This document shows positions 8,130-15,756 of a stretch of DNA of 64,000 bases, piece after piece. Origin of the DNA: Alicyclobacillaceae bacterium (GTDB lineage Bacteria > Bacillota > Bacilli > Kyrpidiales > Kyrpidiaceae); NCBI GenBank assembly GCA_029961045.1, contig JASBVN010000006.1:1-64000 (forward strand), read 5' to 3'. Each line of letters begins with the position of its first letter. Within the stretch, counting starts at the first letter, position 1. Made by a program: the position numbers and the translations under genes. A model generated the notes under the pieces. That model was not told the DNA's origin. It worked only from the letters and a program-made list of their open reading frames with translations, and made no database searches.

Positions 8130-9212
8130 CTACTGCGGCAAATTCCCTTTGATCAGTTCCGGAGCTACCTCTTTCAACAGCGAGAAATCGTTGTAGCTTT
8201 TGAAGTCCGGTTTGGATTTGATGTTGCCCACCGACATCAAATAGTCTTTGACCCCGTCGCCGTTGCTTCCGTTGATATACGAGTCGTTCACTTCCATGGA
8301 ATACACATTTCGGTTCATAATCTCTCGAAGTTCCGCTTCCGACAGATGGAGTTCCGGCGCCAGGATGCGAATCGCTTCGTCCCGGTGGGTATTGATATAA
8401 TCGGTGGCTTTTTTCAGGGCCCGCAGCAGCGCCTTGATGGTATTGGGATTTTTCTGAAGAAAATCGTCGGTTACTTGCAAGGTGGTGTGCACGCTCATCC
8501 ATTTGACGTCACCCTTCTTGTCGGGCAGGGCGCTTTTCGTCCCGCTGAACAGAAAATGTCCACCCGATTCAATGGCCTTGGTGATAAAGGGCTCCCAGCA
8601 GGCCATCGCGTCGATCTCACCCTTTTGAAGGGCCGTCAGAGCGTCGCTCGGAGCTAAATTCACATATTTAATCTTGGAAGTATCCACACCGAGTTCTTTG
8701 CCCATATTTTGGATCGCCATCATCACATCGGCCCCGCTCGGGATGCCGACCGTCTTCCCCTCCAGGTCCTTAGCGGAGGTCAGCTTGAGGTTTGCCCCGC
8801 CGACCACGGCTTGGGTTCCGGCGATCTGGGCCAGGGGTGCGACCACTTTGACTTTGACCCCGGACGAAGACAAGATGATGTCCATGTAATTGGTCTGGAA
8901 GCTGACCGGAGCACTGCCGCCGGCGACCATAGGCCCGATGTCGGGACCGCTTTCAATGAGTTGGTTGGTCACGTCCAACCCTTCCTCCTTGAAATAACCC
9001 AGCTTGTCCGCCAGAATTTGCTGCGACGAAATTTGCGCGTCCCGGACGCCGACCAGGGTTAGCTTGGTCGTTTCCGGTTTGCCGGCCTCGGCACCGCCCT
9101 GGGATGTCGCCGGCGAAGAAGTGCCGGTCTGCGGCTGTGATCCGCAGCCGATCAAAGCCGTCAGGGCGAGGGATAGAACCGGAACCGCCATCCATGCCGT
9201 TCGTTTTCTCAT
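8130..9212 (-). CDS. ABC transporter substrate-binding lipoprotein, SsuA/NMT1 type
   Basis: A 360-residue secreted protein. The N-terminus has Arg/Lys, a hydrophobic stretch and a lipobox ending ALIGC, so it should be lipid-anchored outside the membrane. LADKLGYFKEEGLDV, GSAPVSFQTNYMDII, GKTVGIPSGADVMM and KGEIDAMACWEPF are typical of the nitrate/taurine/alkanesulfonate (NMT1/THI5-like) binding-protein family. Neighbours (allantoinase, PucR) suggest a ureide or related nitrogen compound as ligand. That is inference; the family also carries sulfonates and pyrimidine precursors. Confidence 0.88.
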   Translation of the reverse strand: MRKRTAWMAVPVLSLALTALIGCGSQPQTGTSSPATSQGGAEAGKPETTKLTLVGVRDAQISSQQILADKLGYFKEEGLDVTNQLIESGPDIGPMVAGGSAPVSFQTNYMDIILSSSGVKVKVVAPLAQIAGTQAVVGGANLKLTSAKDLEGKTVGIPSGADVMMAIQNMGKELGVDTSKIKYVNLAPSDALTALQKGEIDAMACWEPFITKAIESGGHFLFSGTKSALPDKKGDVKWMSVHTTLQVTDDFLQKNPNTIKALLRALKKATDYINTHRDEAIRILAPELHLSEAELREIMNRNVYSMEVNDSYINGSNGDGVKDYLMSVGNIKSKPDFKSYNDFSLLKEVAPELIKGNLPQ

Positions 9213-9246
9213 TTGGCCGTCTCTCCTTTTTCAATGTCGTGTGTCT

Positions 9247-10128
9247 TTACTCTTTCCCGGTGTCCACTGCGGTGCGCACGCCGTTCGTGCGCCAGACCAG
9301 CAATCTCTTTTCCAAGATTTTGAGTAGAAAGGCAAACAAACTGAATTCCAGTCCGATCAACACAATTGCCACAAACATGTTGGACATTTTGAAATAATTT
9401 CGGGCGTCGACGATGATATACCCCAATCCGCTCTTGGCGCCCATCATCTCGGAGACGATCAGAGAGGAAAACGACAGCCCTAAACTGACATTGGCCCCGA
9501 CAAAGATGTTCGGCAGCGCCGACGGCAACATGACCCGGGTGAAGATGTGTCTTCCCGAGGCACCGAGGCTGAGGGCGGACCGGATCAGAGTGGGCGGAAC
9601 CGATTTAAAACCGTCCAGGGTATACGCCAGCACCGGAATAAAGGTCGTCCAGGCGATCAACAAGATTTTGGGAAACTCCCCGATGCCGAACCAGATGATA
9701 AAGATCGGCAATAGAGCCAAGGCGGGGATCGGCCCCAACATGTTGAAAATCGGCCCTAGCCAGGTTTCGACCGTCCGCGACCGGCTCATCAGAATGCCGC
9801 AAAGGACGGCCGCCGAACAGCCGGTGAGGAAACCTACTGTAATGCGCAGCGTGCTGGCGACAACGCTTTGAATGATGAGGCCCTTTTGGGCCAGTGCCCA
9901 TCCGTCGAGAAGGATCGCCGTGGGAGCCGGCAGGAACAGCGGATTGAACCAATGAAACAACCCGTTGGCACGGCTGACCGCTTCCCATATCAGGAAGAAG
10001 GTAACGACCGGAATCAAGGACATGAGAAAGCCGGCGCTGCGGAGTCCCTTGGGAGGCCGCGTTCCGGTCCTCGTCCGGCTCCGGCCCTCAGAAAGGGACA
10101 ACGCGTCTGCCGGAGTCCCGGGTTTCAT
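9247..10128 (-). CDS. ABC transporter permease, SsuC/TauC type
   Basis: A 293-residue inner-membrane protein of the BPD_transp_1 family with about six membrane segments. The cytoplasmic loop with LIRSALSLGASGRHIFTRVMLP is the EAA motif that contacts the ATPase. I start it at ATG 10128 (MKPGTPADA), with AAGGAGGG nine bases upstream, although the frame is open further. It overlaps the end of the ATPase gene by about 40 bases, showing tight coupling within the operon. Confidence 0.88.
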   Translation of the reverse strand: MKPGTPADALSLSEGRSRTRTGTRPPKGLRSAGFLMSLIPVVTFFLIWEAVSRANGLFHWFNPLFLPAPTAILLDGWALAQKGLIIQSVVASTLRITVGFLTGCSAAVLCGILMSRSRTVETWLGPIFNMLGPIPALALLPIFIIWFGIGEFPKILLIAWTTFIPVLAYTLDGFKSVPPTLIRSALSLGASGRHIFTRVMLPSALPNIFVGANVSLGLSFSSLIVSEMMGAKSGLGYIIVDARNYFKMSNMFVAIVLIGLEFSLFAFLLKILEKRLLVWRTNGVRTAVDTGKE

Positions 10129-10882
10129 GGACCAAATTCCCTCCTTCCCCAGGATCCTCTTCTTCCAAAAGCAGGCGTTCAATGTCTGCCCGCAACTCCA
10201 GCAGGCGGGGATGGGCGGCGGAACGCGGCCTCGGTTCGTCCAGGAGATATTCCGCCGCCAGTCGGCCGTTTTTCAGGACCAGAATTTTGTCCGCCAGGTA
10301 GACAGCTTCGCCGATGCTGTGCGTGACGAACAGGACCATCGTTTTCAGTTCCAACCAGATGCGCAACAACTCTCGCTGCATCATTTCCCGGGTCAGAATA
10401 TCCAAAGCGCCAAAAGGTTCGTCCATCAGCAGGATATCCGGCTCATTAGCCAAGGCTCTGGCGATCCCGATACGCTGTTTCATCCCGCCGGAAAGTTGGT
10501 GTGGGTAATCATCCGCGTAGGCTTCCAGGCCGACCATCCTCAGGTAGCGGAAGGCTTGAGCCCGGACTTCCCCTTTGGGCAGTCCACGGACCGATGGGCC
10601 GAATTCAACATTCTGGAGCACGGTGTACCAGGGAAACAAGGCGTGGTCTTGAAAAACGACACCCCGGCTCTTGTCGGGCCCGCGGACGGGCACTCCGTCG
10701 ACCAGGATTTCGCCCTGGTCCGGCTGTATAAAACCCGCGATCAAATTCAACAAGGTCGATTTGCCACAGCCGCTGTGTCCCAGAATGCACACGAATTCGT
10801 GGGGACCAACTTGAAAGCTCACATCCTTCAACACTACCCGGCCACCGTAGCTTTTCCCGACTCCCGCGACAACCAAGGACAT
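10088..10882 (-). CDS. ABC transporter ATP-binding protein, SsuB/TauB type
   Basis: A 264-residue ATPase with Walker A GHSGCGKST, Q-loop VFQDHALFPW, signature LSGGMKQR, Walker B ILLMDEPFGALD and the H-switch VTHS. The ALFPW and FGALD forms are typical of nitrate/sulfonate/taurine importers. The start is ATG 10882, preceded by AAAGGAGGG. It is the first gene of the operon ATPase-permease-binding protein-allantoinase. Confidence 0.92.
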   Translation of the reverse strand: MSLVVAGVGKSYGGRVVLKDVSFQVGPHEFVCILGHSGCGKSTLLNLIAGFIQPDQGEILVDGVPVRGPDKSRGVVFQDHALFPWYTVLQNVEFGPSVRGLPKGEVRAQAFRYLRMVGLEAYADDYPHQLSGGMKQRIGIARALANEPDILLMDEPFGALDILTREMMQRELLRIWLELKTMVLFVTHSIGEAVYLADKILVLKNGRLAAEYLLDEPRPRSAAHPRLLELRADIERLLLEEEDPGEGGNLVHETRDSGRRVVPF

Positions 10883-10956
10883 GGCCTTCCCTCCTTTCGT
10901 GCCATCAAGTCCGTGACGCATTCACCGCCTCGTGTTACATTTCACACCCTCTCTAC

Positions 10957-10977
10957 TTGTAGTAGATTAAATTACAA
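10957..10977. promoter_or_regulatory. Imperfect inverted repeat upstream of the ureide importer operon
   Basis: TTGTAGT...ATTACAA (6 of 7 arm bases complementary, 7-base centre) about 75 bases before the ATPase start, in an AT-rich gap of about 185 bases between the operon and the end of pucR. A plausible control site for this operon; the protein that binds it is unknown. Confidence 0.3.
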
Positions 10978-11067
10978 TTGATGTATATGTATCTAACATA
11001 ATAATGATCTACTCCCGGTTTGTCATTATGCGACCTGCCCAAAATCGATATAATATTTCATTGACGA

Positions 11068-12756
11068 TCAACGATAACTGTCCGATGAAGACGCGTCTTT
11101 CTCATCATCTTCGGCGTCCCGAGTCCACAGCAGAGAACGGGCGAGAAGGGCGACGCGCAAACGCAACGTCACATCGGGCTCCTTGAGATCCTTGCCGAGC
11201 AGTTCTTTGCATTTTTCGAGCCGGTAGATCACCGTATTCCGGTGAATGTACAATTGTTTCGCCGTTTCGGCGATCTGGCAATGATTCTCCAGGTAAACCG
11301 CCAGAGTCTGAAGAAGATCCATTTTTTCTTTGTCGGCCGGGTAGGCCAACTCTTTCAGAGAGCTCTCATAGAATTCCCGGAGGTCCGCCTTGGGAATCCA
11401 CCGGAGGAGATCGGTCAATTCCTTGGCCCGGTACGGTTGGATAAAACAGGTTTTCCCCGATCGGTATCCCACCCGGAGGGCCTCATCGGCTTCCCGGTAC
11501 GCCTTGGGCAAATCGGAAAAACGCCGGACGGACGAGCTGATGCCGAAAGACACGGAAACACCGGCCTGCCGGAAGATTTCCTCCTGTATCGAACGCAACC
11601 GTTCGACCATTTCCTGTTCTTCCCGCTCTCCGTATTCGGCAACGGGATACAGGAAGACGAACAGTTCCCCACGGGTAAAGAGGATGGAGCCGTCGGTGTC
11701 GCGGGACAGTTCCGCCTCCAGCCCGTCGTACACGGCGTCGCGCATCCGGCGCACTTTCTCCCTCGACCAACTTTCCGCACCTTCTCCCCGCCTGTCGATC
11801 CGGCAGGTCACACACACGTACGGCTGATTTTCCCGCAAGCCGTACACTTTCCCGAGGTTGGCGATCTCCCGGCGGGAAGCGGTGTCCCCGCTCAAAAAGT
11901 CGGTGAAAAACTCATTTTTGATGCGCCGCATGTTTTCTTCGACCGCTTGGCGTTTCATCAACTCAAAGGCCATGACGTTGACGGCCTGTTCCACCGCCAA
12001 CAAGGAATACGCCCCGGATTCAAAGGGAAACCCGAAGATGACGAGGAACCCGCTTTGCTGCCGGTGGGTTCGAACGGGAAACACGGTGAAGGTCCTCGAT
12101 TCCTCCGGTTCCCCGGGGAACGAAAAGGCCGCCATGGTCCCCTCCCCTTTGGCCAGGGACCTCAGGCAAGGAATCAACCGCGCGCGGTACCGGTCCTCGC
12201 CGCCGGGCGGACGCGGAGAGGCCGCAATGATTTCAAAACGGGAGCCCAACAACAGAACCGGACATCCCAGAAGGGCATTCAGGTTTTCCACGAGCGCCCG
12301 GACCCCTTTGCCGCGAAAAACGAGATCCGTAAACGTCCGGTGAACGTCGAGGGCATAGCGCAGTTCTTCGGCCCGTTTCTCCAGGATGTGGTTCAAAGTC
12401 TGGTTGACGATTTCCCCGAGGGAATAGTCGTAGGGCAACTCGATAATGGGAAAGGCAAGGGCGTTGGCCGCGCGGATCACGTCCGGCGGAACTTCCGCAA
12501 AAAAGCGCCGGGTCTTAATGCCCAGTCCCGCACACCCTTTTTTCGCCATTTTCCGGACCAGTTCGACCAGCGCCCCCGAATCGTCCTTAATGGAATAACC
12601 GGTGGTCACCAGCAACTCGTCAGGCTTCAAAAAATCGATAATATCGGGAGCATCCATCATGTTCACGGAGTGAACGTCCCGCGTCATGCCGTTTTCCCCC
12701 GCGACGATCCTCGCCCCGGCGAACACGGGTATTTTCATTAAATCCCCGACTTTCAC
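11068..12756 (-). CDS. pucR: PucR-family transcriptional regulator
   Basis: About 562 residues. The N-terminal PucR domain (about 1-125) contains VNMMDAPDIIDFLKPDELLV and FPIIELPYDYSLGEIVNQ. A middle GGDEF-like region holds VSVSFGISSSVRRFSDLPKA. The C-terminal CdaR/PucR helix-turn-helix is QIAETAKQLYIHRNTVIYRL. The GTG at 12756 with AGGAGGG eight bases upstream is the best start. B. subtilis PucR controls purine and allantoin catabolism. Its position between the importer/allantoinase operon and the divergent amidohydrolase genes fits control of both. The C-terminal tail is Asp/Ser-rich. Confidence 0.9.
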   Translation of the reverse strand: MKVGDLMKIPVFAGARIVAGENGMTRDVHSVNMMDAPDIIDFLKPDELLVTTGYSIKDDSGALVELVRKMAKKGCAGLGIKTRRFFAEVPPDVIRAANALAFPIIELPYDYSLGEIVNQTLNHILEKRAEELRYALDVHRTFTDLVFRGKGVRALVENLNALLGCPVLLLGSRFEIIAASPRPPGGEDRYRARLIPCLRSLAKGEGTMAAFSFPGEPEESRTFTVFPVRTHRQQSGFLVIFGFPFESGAYSLLAVEQAVNVMAFELMKRQAVEENMRRIKNEFFTDFLSGDTASRREIANLGKVYGLRENQPYVCVTCRIDRRGEGAESWSREKVRRMRDAVYDGLEAELSRDTDGSILFTRGELFVFLYPVAEYGEREEQEMVERLRSIQEEIFRQAGVSVSFGISSSVRRFSDLPKAYREADEALRVGYRSGKTCFIQPYRAKELTDLLRWIPKADLREFYESSLKELAYPADKEKMDLLQTLAVYLENHCQIAETAKQLYIHRNTVIYRLEKCKELLGKDLKEPDVTLRLRVALLARSLLWTRDAEDDEKDASSSDSYR

Positions 12757-12778
12757 GGCCCAGGCCCTCCTTCTATTT

Positions 12779-12797
12779 ATGATAAATAATTTATCAT
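12779..12797. promoter_or_regulatory. Perfect palindrome between pucR and the divergent amidohydrolase operon
   Basis: ATGATAAAT-A-ATTTATCAT is a 9-bp perfect palindrome 22 bases before the pucR start. Partial copies of one arm follow at about 12803-12811 (GTCATAAAT) and 12825-12833 (ATCATAAAT), in an AT-rich gap of 170 bases. This arrangement suggests cooperative binding by a dimeric regulator, most simply PucR itself. Confidence 0.5.
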
Positions 12798-12926
12798 ATA
12801 ATGTCATAAATTGTTCTCTTAGATATCATAAATAAAATCATCTTTGTGAACCAGTCATGTTACATAATGACGAACCGGTGGCTCGGGACTTAGGATAGAT
12901 GCAGTACGCCACAGGAGTGTGTGTTC

Positions 12927-14213
12927 ATGTCCGGAGACAAAATCAATCTCGAACGGATGATGCATCGCCTGAATCAGCTGGCTTTGTGCAGCAGAGGAAG
13001 TCGCGGCATTACCCGGCTTTCCTTCAGCCGGGAAAGCGAATGCGCCAACCGATTGGTCCGGGACTGGATGCGAGAGGCGGGAATGGTTGTAAGGATGGAT
13101 CCCCTCGGCAATGTCATCGGCCGCTACGAAGGGCGGAGACCCGGTGCCCCGGCTTTTCTCATCGGTTCGCACCTCGATTCCGTCATCGAAGGGGGTAAGT
13201 ACGACGGGGCGCTCGGGGTCGTGGCGGGAATCGAAATCGTGCAGACCCTCCGGGAACGGGGACTCCGCCCGGATCTCCCCATCGAGGTGATCGCCTTTTG
13301 CGACGAGGAAGGAGCGAGATTCCACACGACCCTTCTCGGAAGCCGGGCCATGGCGGGGATGTTGCGCGAAGAAGATTTGTGCGCACGGGATTCCGACGGC
13401 ATCACCCTGGCCGAGGCGATGCGATCCTTTGGTCTCGACCCATCCCGGTACACGGACGCCGTCCGCGATCCGCAGAGCGTCGCCGGCTATTTGGAACTGC
13501 ATATCGAACAAGGTCCCGTGCTGGAACGGGAGGACCAAGCCTGCGGCGCGGTGAGCGGAATCGCCGGAGCCGCCCGCTGCCGGTTCCGAGTAGAAGGAAG
13601 GGCCAGCCACGCCGGAACGGTACCCATGAGCCTGCGACGGGACGCCCTGGCGGGTGCGGCAGAAATTGTTCTCGCCGTCGAACGCATCGCCGGCCGGATG
13701 CCGTCTGTGGTCGCCACCGTCGGACAACTCCGGGTTTTTCCCGGCACAAGCAACGTGATCCCCGGAGCCGTGGAAGGAACGTTGGACGTGCGCAGTATGG
13801 AAGACGAGCAAAGACAAGCCGCTCTGAAGGAAATCTGTGAAGAGGCGGAACGGATCAGCCGGAGAAGGGGACTGTCCTTTACCTGCCGGACCGTGATGGA
13901 AGCGGCGGCGACACCATGTTCCGCCCGCCTCGTTCAGGCCGTCGAAGAAGCTCTGGCGAAACGGGGATTGAAGCCTCTGCGAATCCCCAGCGGCGCGGGA
14001 CACGATGCCCTGGCCATGGCCTCCCTGACCGAGGTGGGCATGATTTTCGTGAGGTGCCGGAACGGGATCAGCCACCATCCGGACGAATACGTCGCCCCGG
14101 AGGATGTGGGAACGGGTACCGCTGTGTTACTCGACGCCGTCCTGGAGCTGACGGCGGCAGAGACGGCGGAAAAATTTCTCAATAAAGCCGTGAAGGGAGC
14201 TAATACGCCATGA
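12927..14213 (+). CDS. allC: Allantoate amidohydrolase / N-carbamoyl-L-amino acid hydrolase
   Basis: A 428-residue M20-family hydantoinase/carbamoylase. Metal-site motifs are IGSHLDSVIEGGKYDGALGV, FCDEEGARF and HIEQGPVLE; SGAGHDALAMA and GISHHPDEYV complete the active site. Context with allantoinase and PucR favours allantoate as substrate, but carbamoyl-amino-acid hydrolases share all these motifs. The start is ATG 12927 with AGGAG nine bases upstream. It opens the plus-strand operon and ends in an ATGA overlap with the next gene. Confidence 0.85.
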   Translation: MSGDKINLERMMHRLNQLALCSRGSRGITRLSFSRESECANRLVRDWMREAGMVVRMDPLGNVIGRYEGRRPGAPAFLIGSHLDSVIEGGKYDGALGVVAGIEIVQTLRERGLRPDLPIEVIAFCDEEGARFHTTLLGSRAMAGMLREEDLCARDSDGITLAEAMRSFGLDPSRYTDAVRDPQSVAGYLELHIEQGPVLEREDQACGAVSGIAGAARCRFRVEGRASHAGTVPMSLRRDALAGAAEIVLAVERIAGRMPSVVATVGQLRVFPGTSNVIPGAVEGTLDVRSMEDEQRQAALKEICEEAERISRRRGLSFTCRTVMEAAATPCSARLVQAVEEALAKRGLKPLRIPSGAGHDALAMASLTEVGMIFVRCRNGISHHPDEYVAPEDVGTGTAVLLDAVLELTAAETAEKFLNKAVKGANTP

Positions 14214-15556
14214 ATGAACGGAAACCGGCCACCCGGGAAGCGATCCCCGCACAAAGCCGCCCCGACAAAAGGCGGTTGTTCGACTGGATCGATGAAAACC
14301 GCGGAGCCATCGTGGAGTTCCTTCAAGAACTGGTCAAAATCCCCTCCGACAATCCGCCCGGGGATTGTTGGGCCATCGCCGAACACCTCTACCGGCGGCT
14401 CAACCGGTTGCCGCTGGACGATGTGCGCCTTCTGAATGTGCCGCCCGAGGCGGCGGCGTCAAGGGGAATGATCCGCGTGGCCAACGTCGTCGCCACCGCC
14501 GTTTTCGGCGACGGCTCCGGTCTGAACATCGCCTTGAACGCCCACGGGGACGCCGTGGCTCCCGGATTGGGATGGGCCCGGGATCCCTACGGAGGGGAGG
14601 TGGTGGACGGAAAATTATACGGCCGGGGGGCGGCGGTCTCGAAATCGGATATTGCAGCGTACACCTTTGCGGTCGCGGCCTTGCGCCGGGCAACGGCCCC
14701 CCTGTCCGGGACGGTGACCCTCGCCTTCACCTTTGATGAAGAAACGGGCGGAATCATCGGCCCTAAACGTCTGCTGGAAACGGGGGTGATCCGCCCCGAT
14801 ATGGCCATTACGGCCGGTTTTACCCATTCGATTGTCAATGCCCACAACGGCTGTCTCCATCTGGAGATCCGGATCAAAGGCCGGTCGGCCCACGCCGCGG
14901 AGCCGCACCGGGGCGTCGACGCCGTCGAGGCCATGGTCGACGTGGTGCAGGCGCTGTACCGCTATCGCGACACCCTGTCCAGACAACATTCCAGCACACC
15001 GGGCATCGCCTCTCCGACGATGGTCGTCGGCCTGATTTCCGGCGGAATCAACACCAATGTGGTGCCGGACCTCTGTACGATTCGCCTCGACCGCCGGTTA
15101 ATCCCGGAAGAAGACGGAGAGGTCGTAGAGGCGGACATCCGGCGGATCGTCGAAGAAGCGTCGAGACCGCGAGGAGTGGAGGTGGAAATCGAACGCCTTC
15201 TCTACGCCAGGCCCATGAAGCCCACTCCTCCCGACTCCCCTTTGATACGCGCACTGACGGCCAACTGGAAGGCGGTGATGGGAGGAAAAGACCCGGAAAT
15301 CCACGGCATTCCGCTGTACACCGATGCCCGTCATTTTGCCGAAGCCGGCATTCCGGTGGTGTTGTTCGGGGCCGGCCCGCGGACCCTCGCCGAAGCCAAC
15401 GGACACCGGGCAGACGAAAACGTGCGGATTGACGACCTGATCCTCGCGACCAAAATCGTCGCCGCCACCCTCTACGATCTTTTGTCGGAAAGTTGCGATC
15501 TTATGCCGAACCGTGTTGTGCCGGAAGGGGGAAAGACCGGTGAGGAGCGAGGTTGA
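14210..15556 (+). CDS. M20-family peptidase/deacylase, unusual metal-site variant
   Basis: A 448-residue M20/ArgE-DapE relative. NAHGDAV, FTFDEETGGIIG and the late NGHRADENV supply His, Glu and His. In most members the third segment reads GRGxxDMKG, with a bridging Asp; here it reads YGRGAAVSKSDIAAY, so Val occupies that Asp position. I recall a sub-group of M20 proteins with this VSKSD form, so this is probably a subfamily trait, not decay. The ATG overlaps the stop of the allantoate hydrolase gene (ATGA). In this setting it may act on ureidoglycolate or another ureide product, but the substrate cannot be read from the sequence. Confidence 0.75.
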   Translation: MNERKPATREAIPAQSRPDKRRLFDWIDENRGAIVEFLQELVKIPSDNPPGDCWAIAEHLYRRLNRLPLDDVRLLNVPPEAAASRGMIRVANVVATAVFGDGSGLNIALNAHGDAVAPGLGWARDPYGGEVVDGKLYGRGAAVSKSDIAAYTFAVAALRRATAPLSGTVTLAFTFDEETGGIIGPKRLLETGVIRPDMAITAGFTHSIVNAHNGCLHLEIRIKGRSAHAAEPHRGVDAVEAMVDVVQALYRYRDTLSRQHSSTPGIASPTMVVGLISGGINTNVVPDLCTIRLDRRLIPEEDGEVVEADIRRIVEEASRPRGVEVEIERLLYARPMKPTPPDSPLIRALTANWKAVMGGKDPEIHGIPLYTDARHFAEAGIPVVLFGAGPRTLAEANGHRADENVRIDDLILATKIVAATLYDLLSESCDLMPNRVVPEGGKTGEERG

Positions 15557-15756
15557 CTTGGTCGTCCGCGCCATGGCCGAAGTGGTTAGGCGCCCCTCTT
15601 CGTCGGACGTCTCTCGTTTTCTGACTTCTAAATAATTTCCCACACAAAATTTTTGAGAATGATTTGGACAAGCCTCAATGGTTCTTCAACCCTTCTTAAC
15701 GGCATGTGTTTATTGATAGACTCAAAGAACAATCCCGTTAGGAGGATAGGGGCAGT

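Noticed and set aside
10883-11067. Search for a standard promoter of the ureide importer operon
   Set aside because: The gap is AT-rich with several weak -10-like sequences, but no pair with acceptable -35 and spacing could be chosen.
15540-15635. 31-codon ORF beginning GTG just inside the end of the second M20 gene
   Set aside because: It has a fair ribosome site, but is very short and matches no family I know; it may be read-through noise or a remnant.
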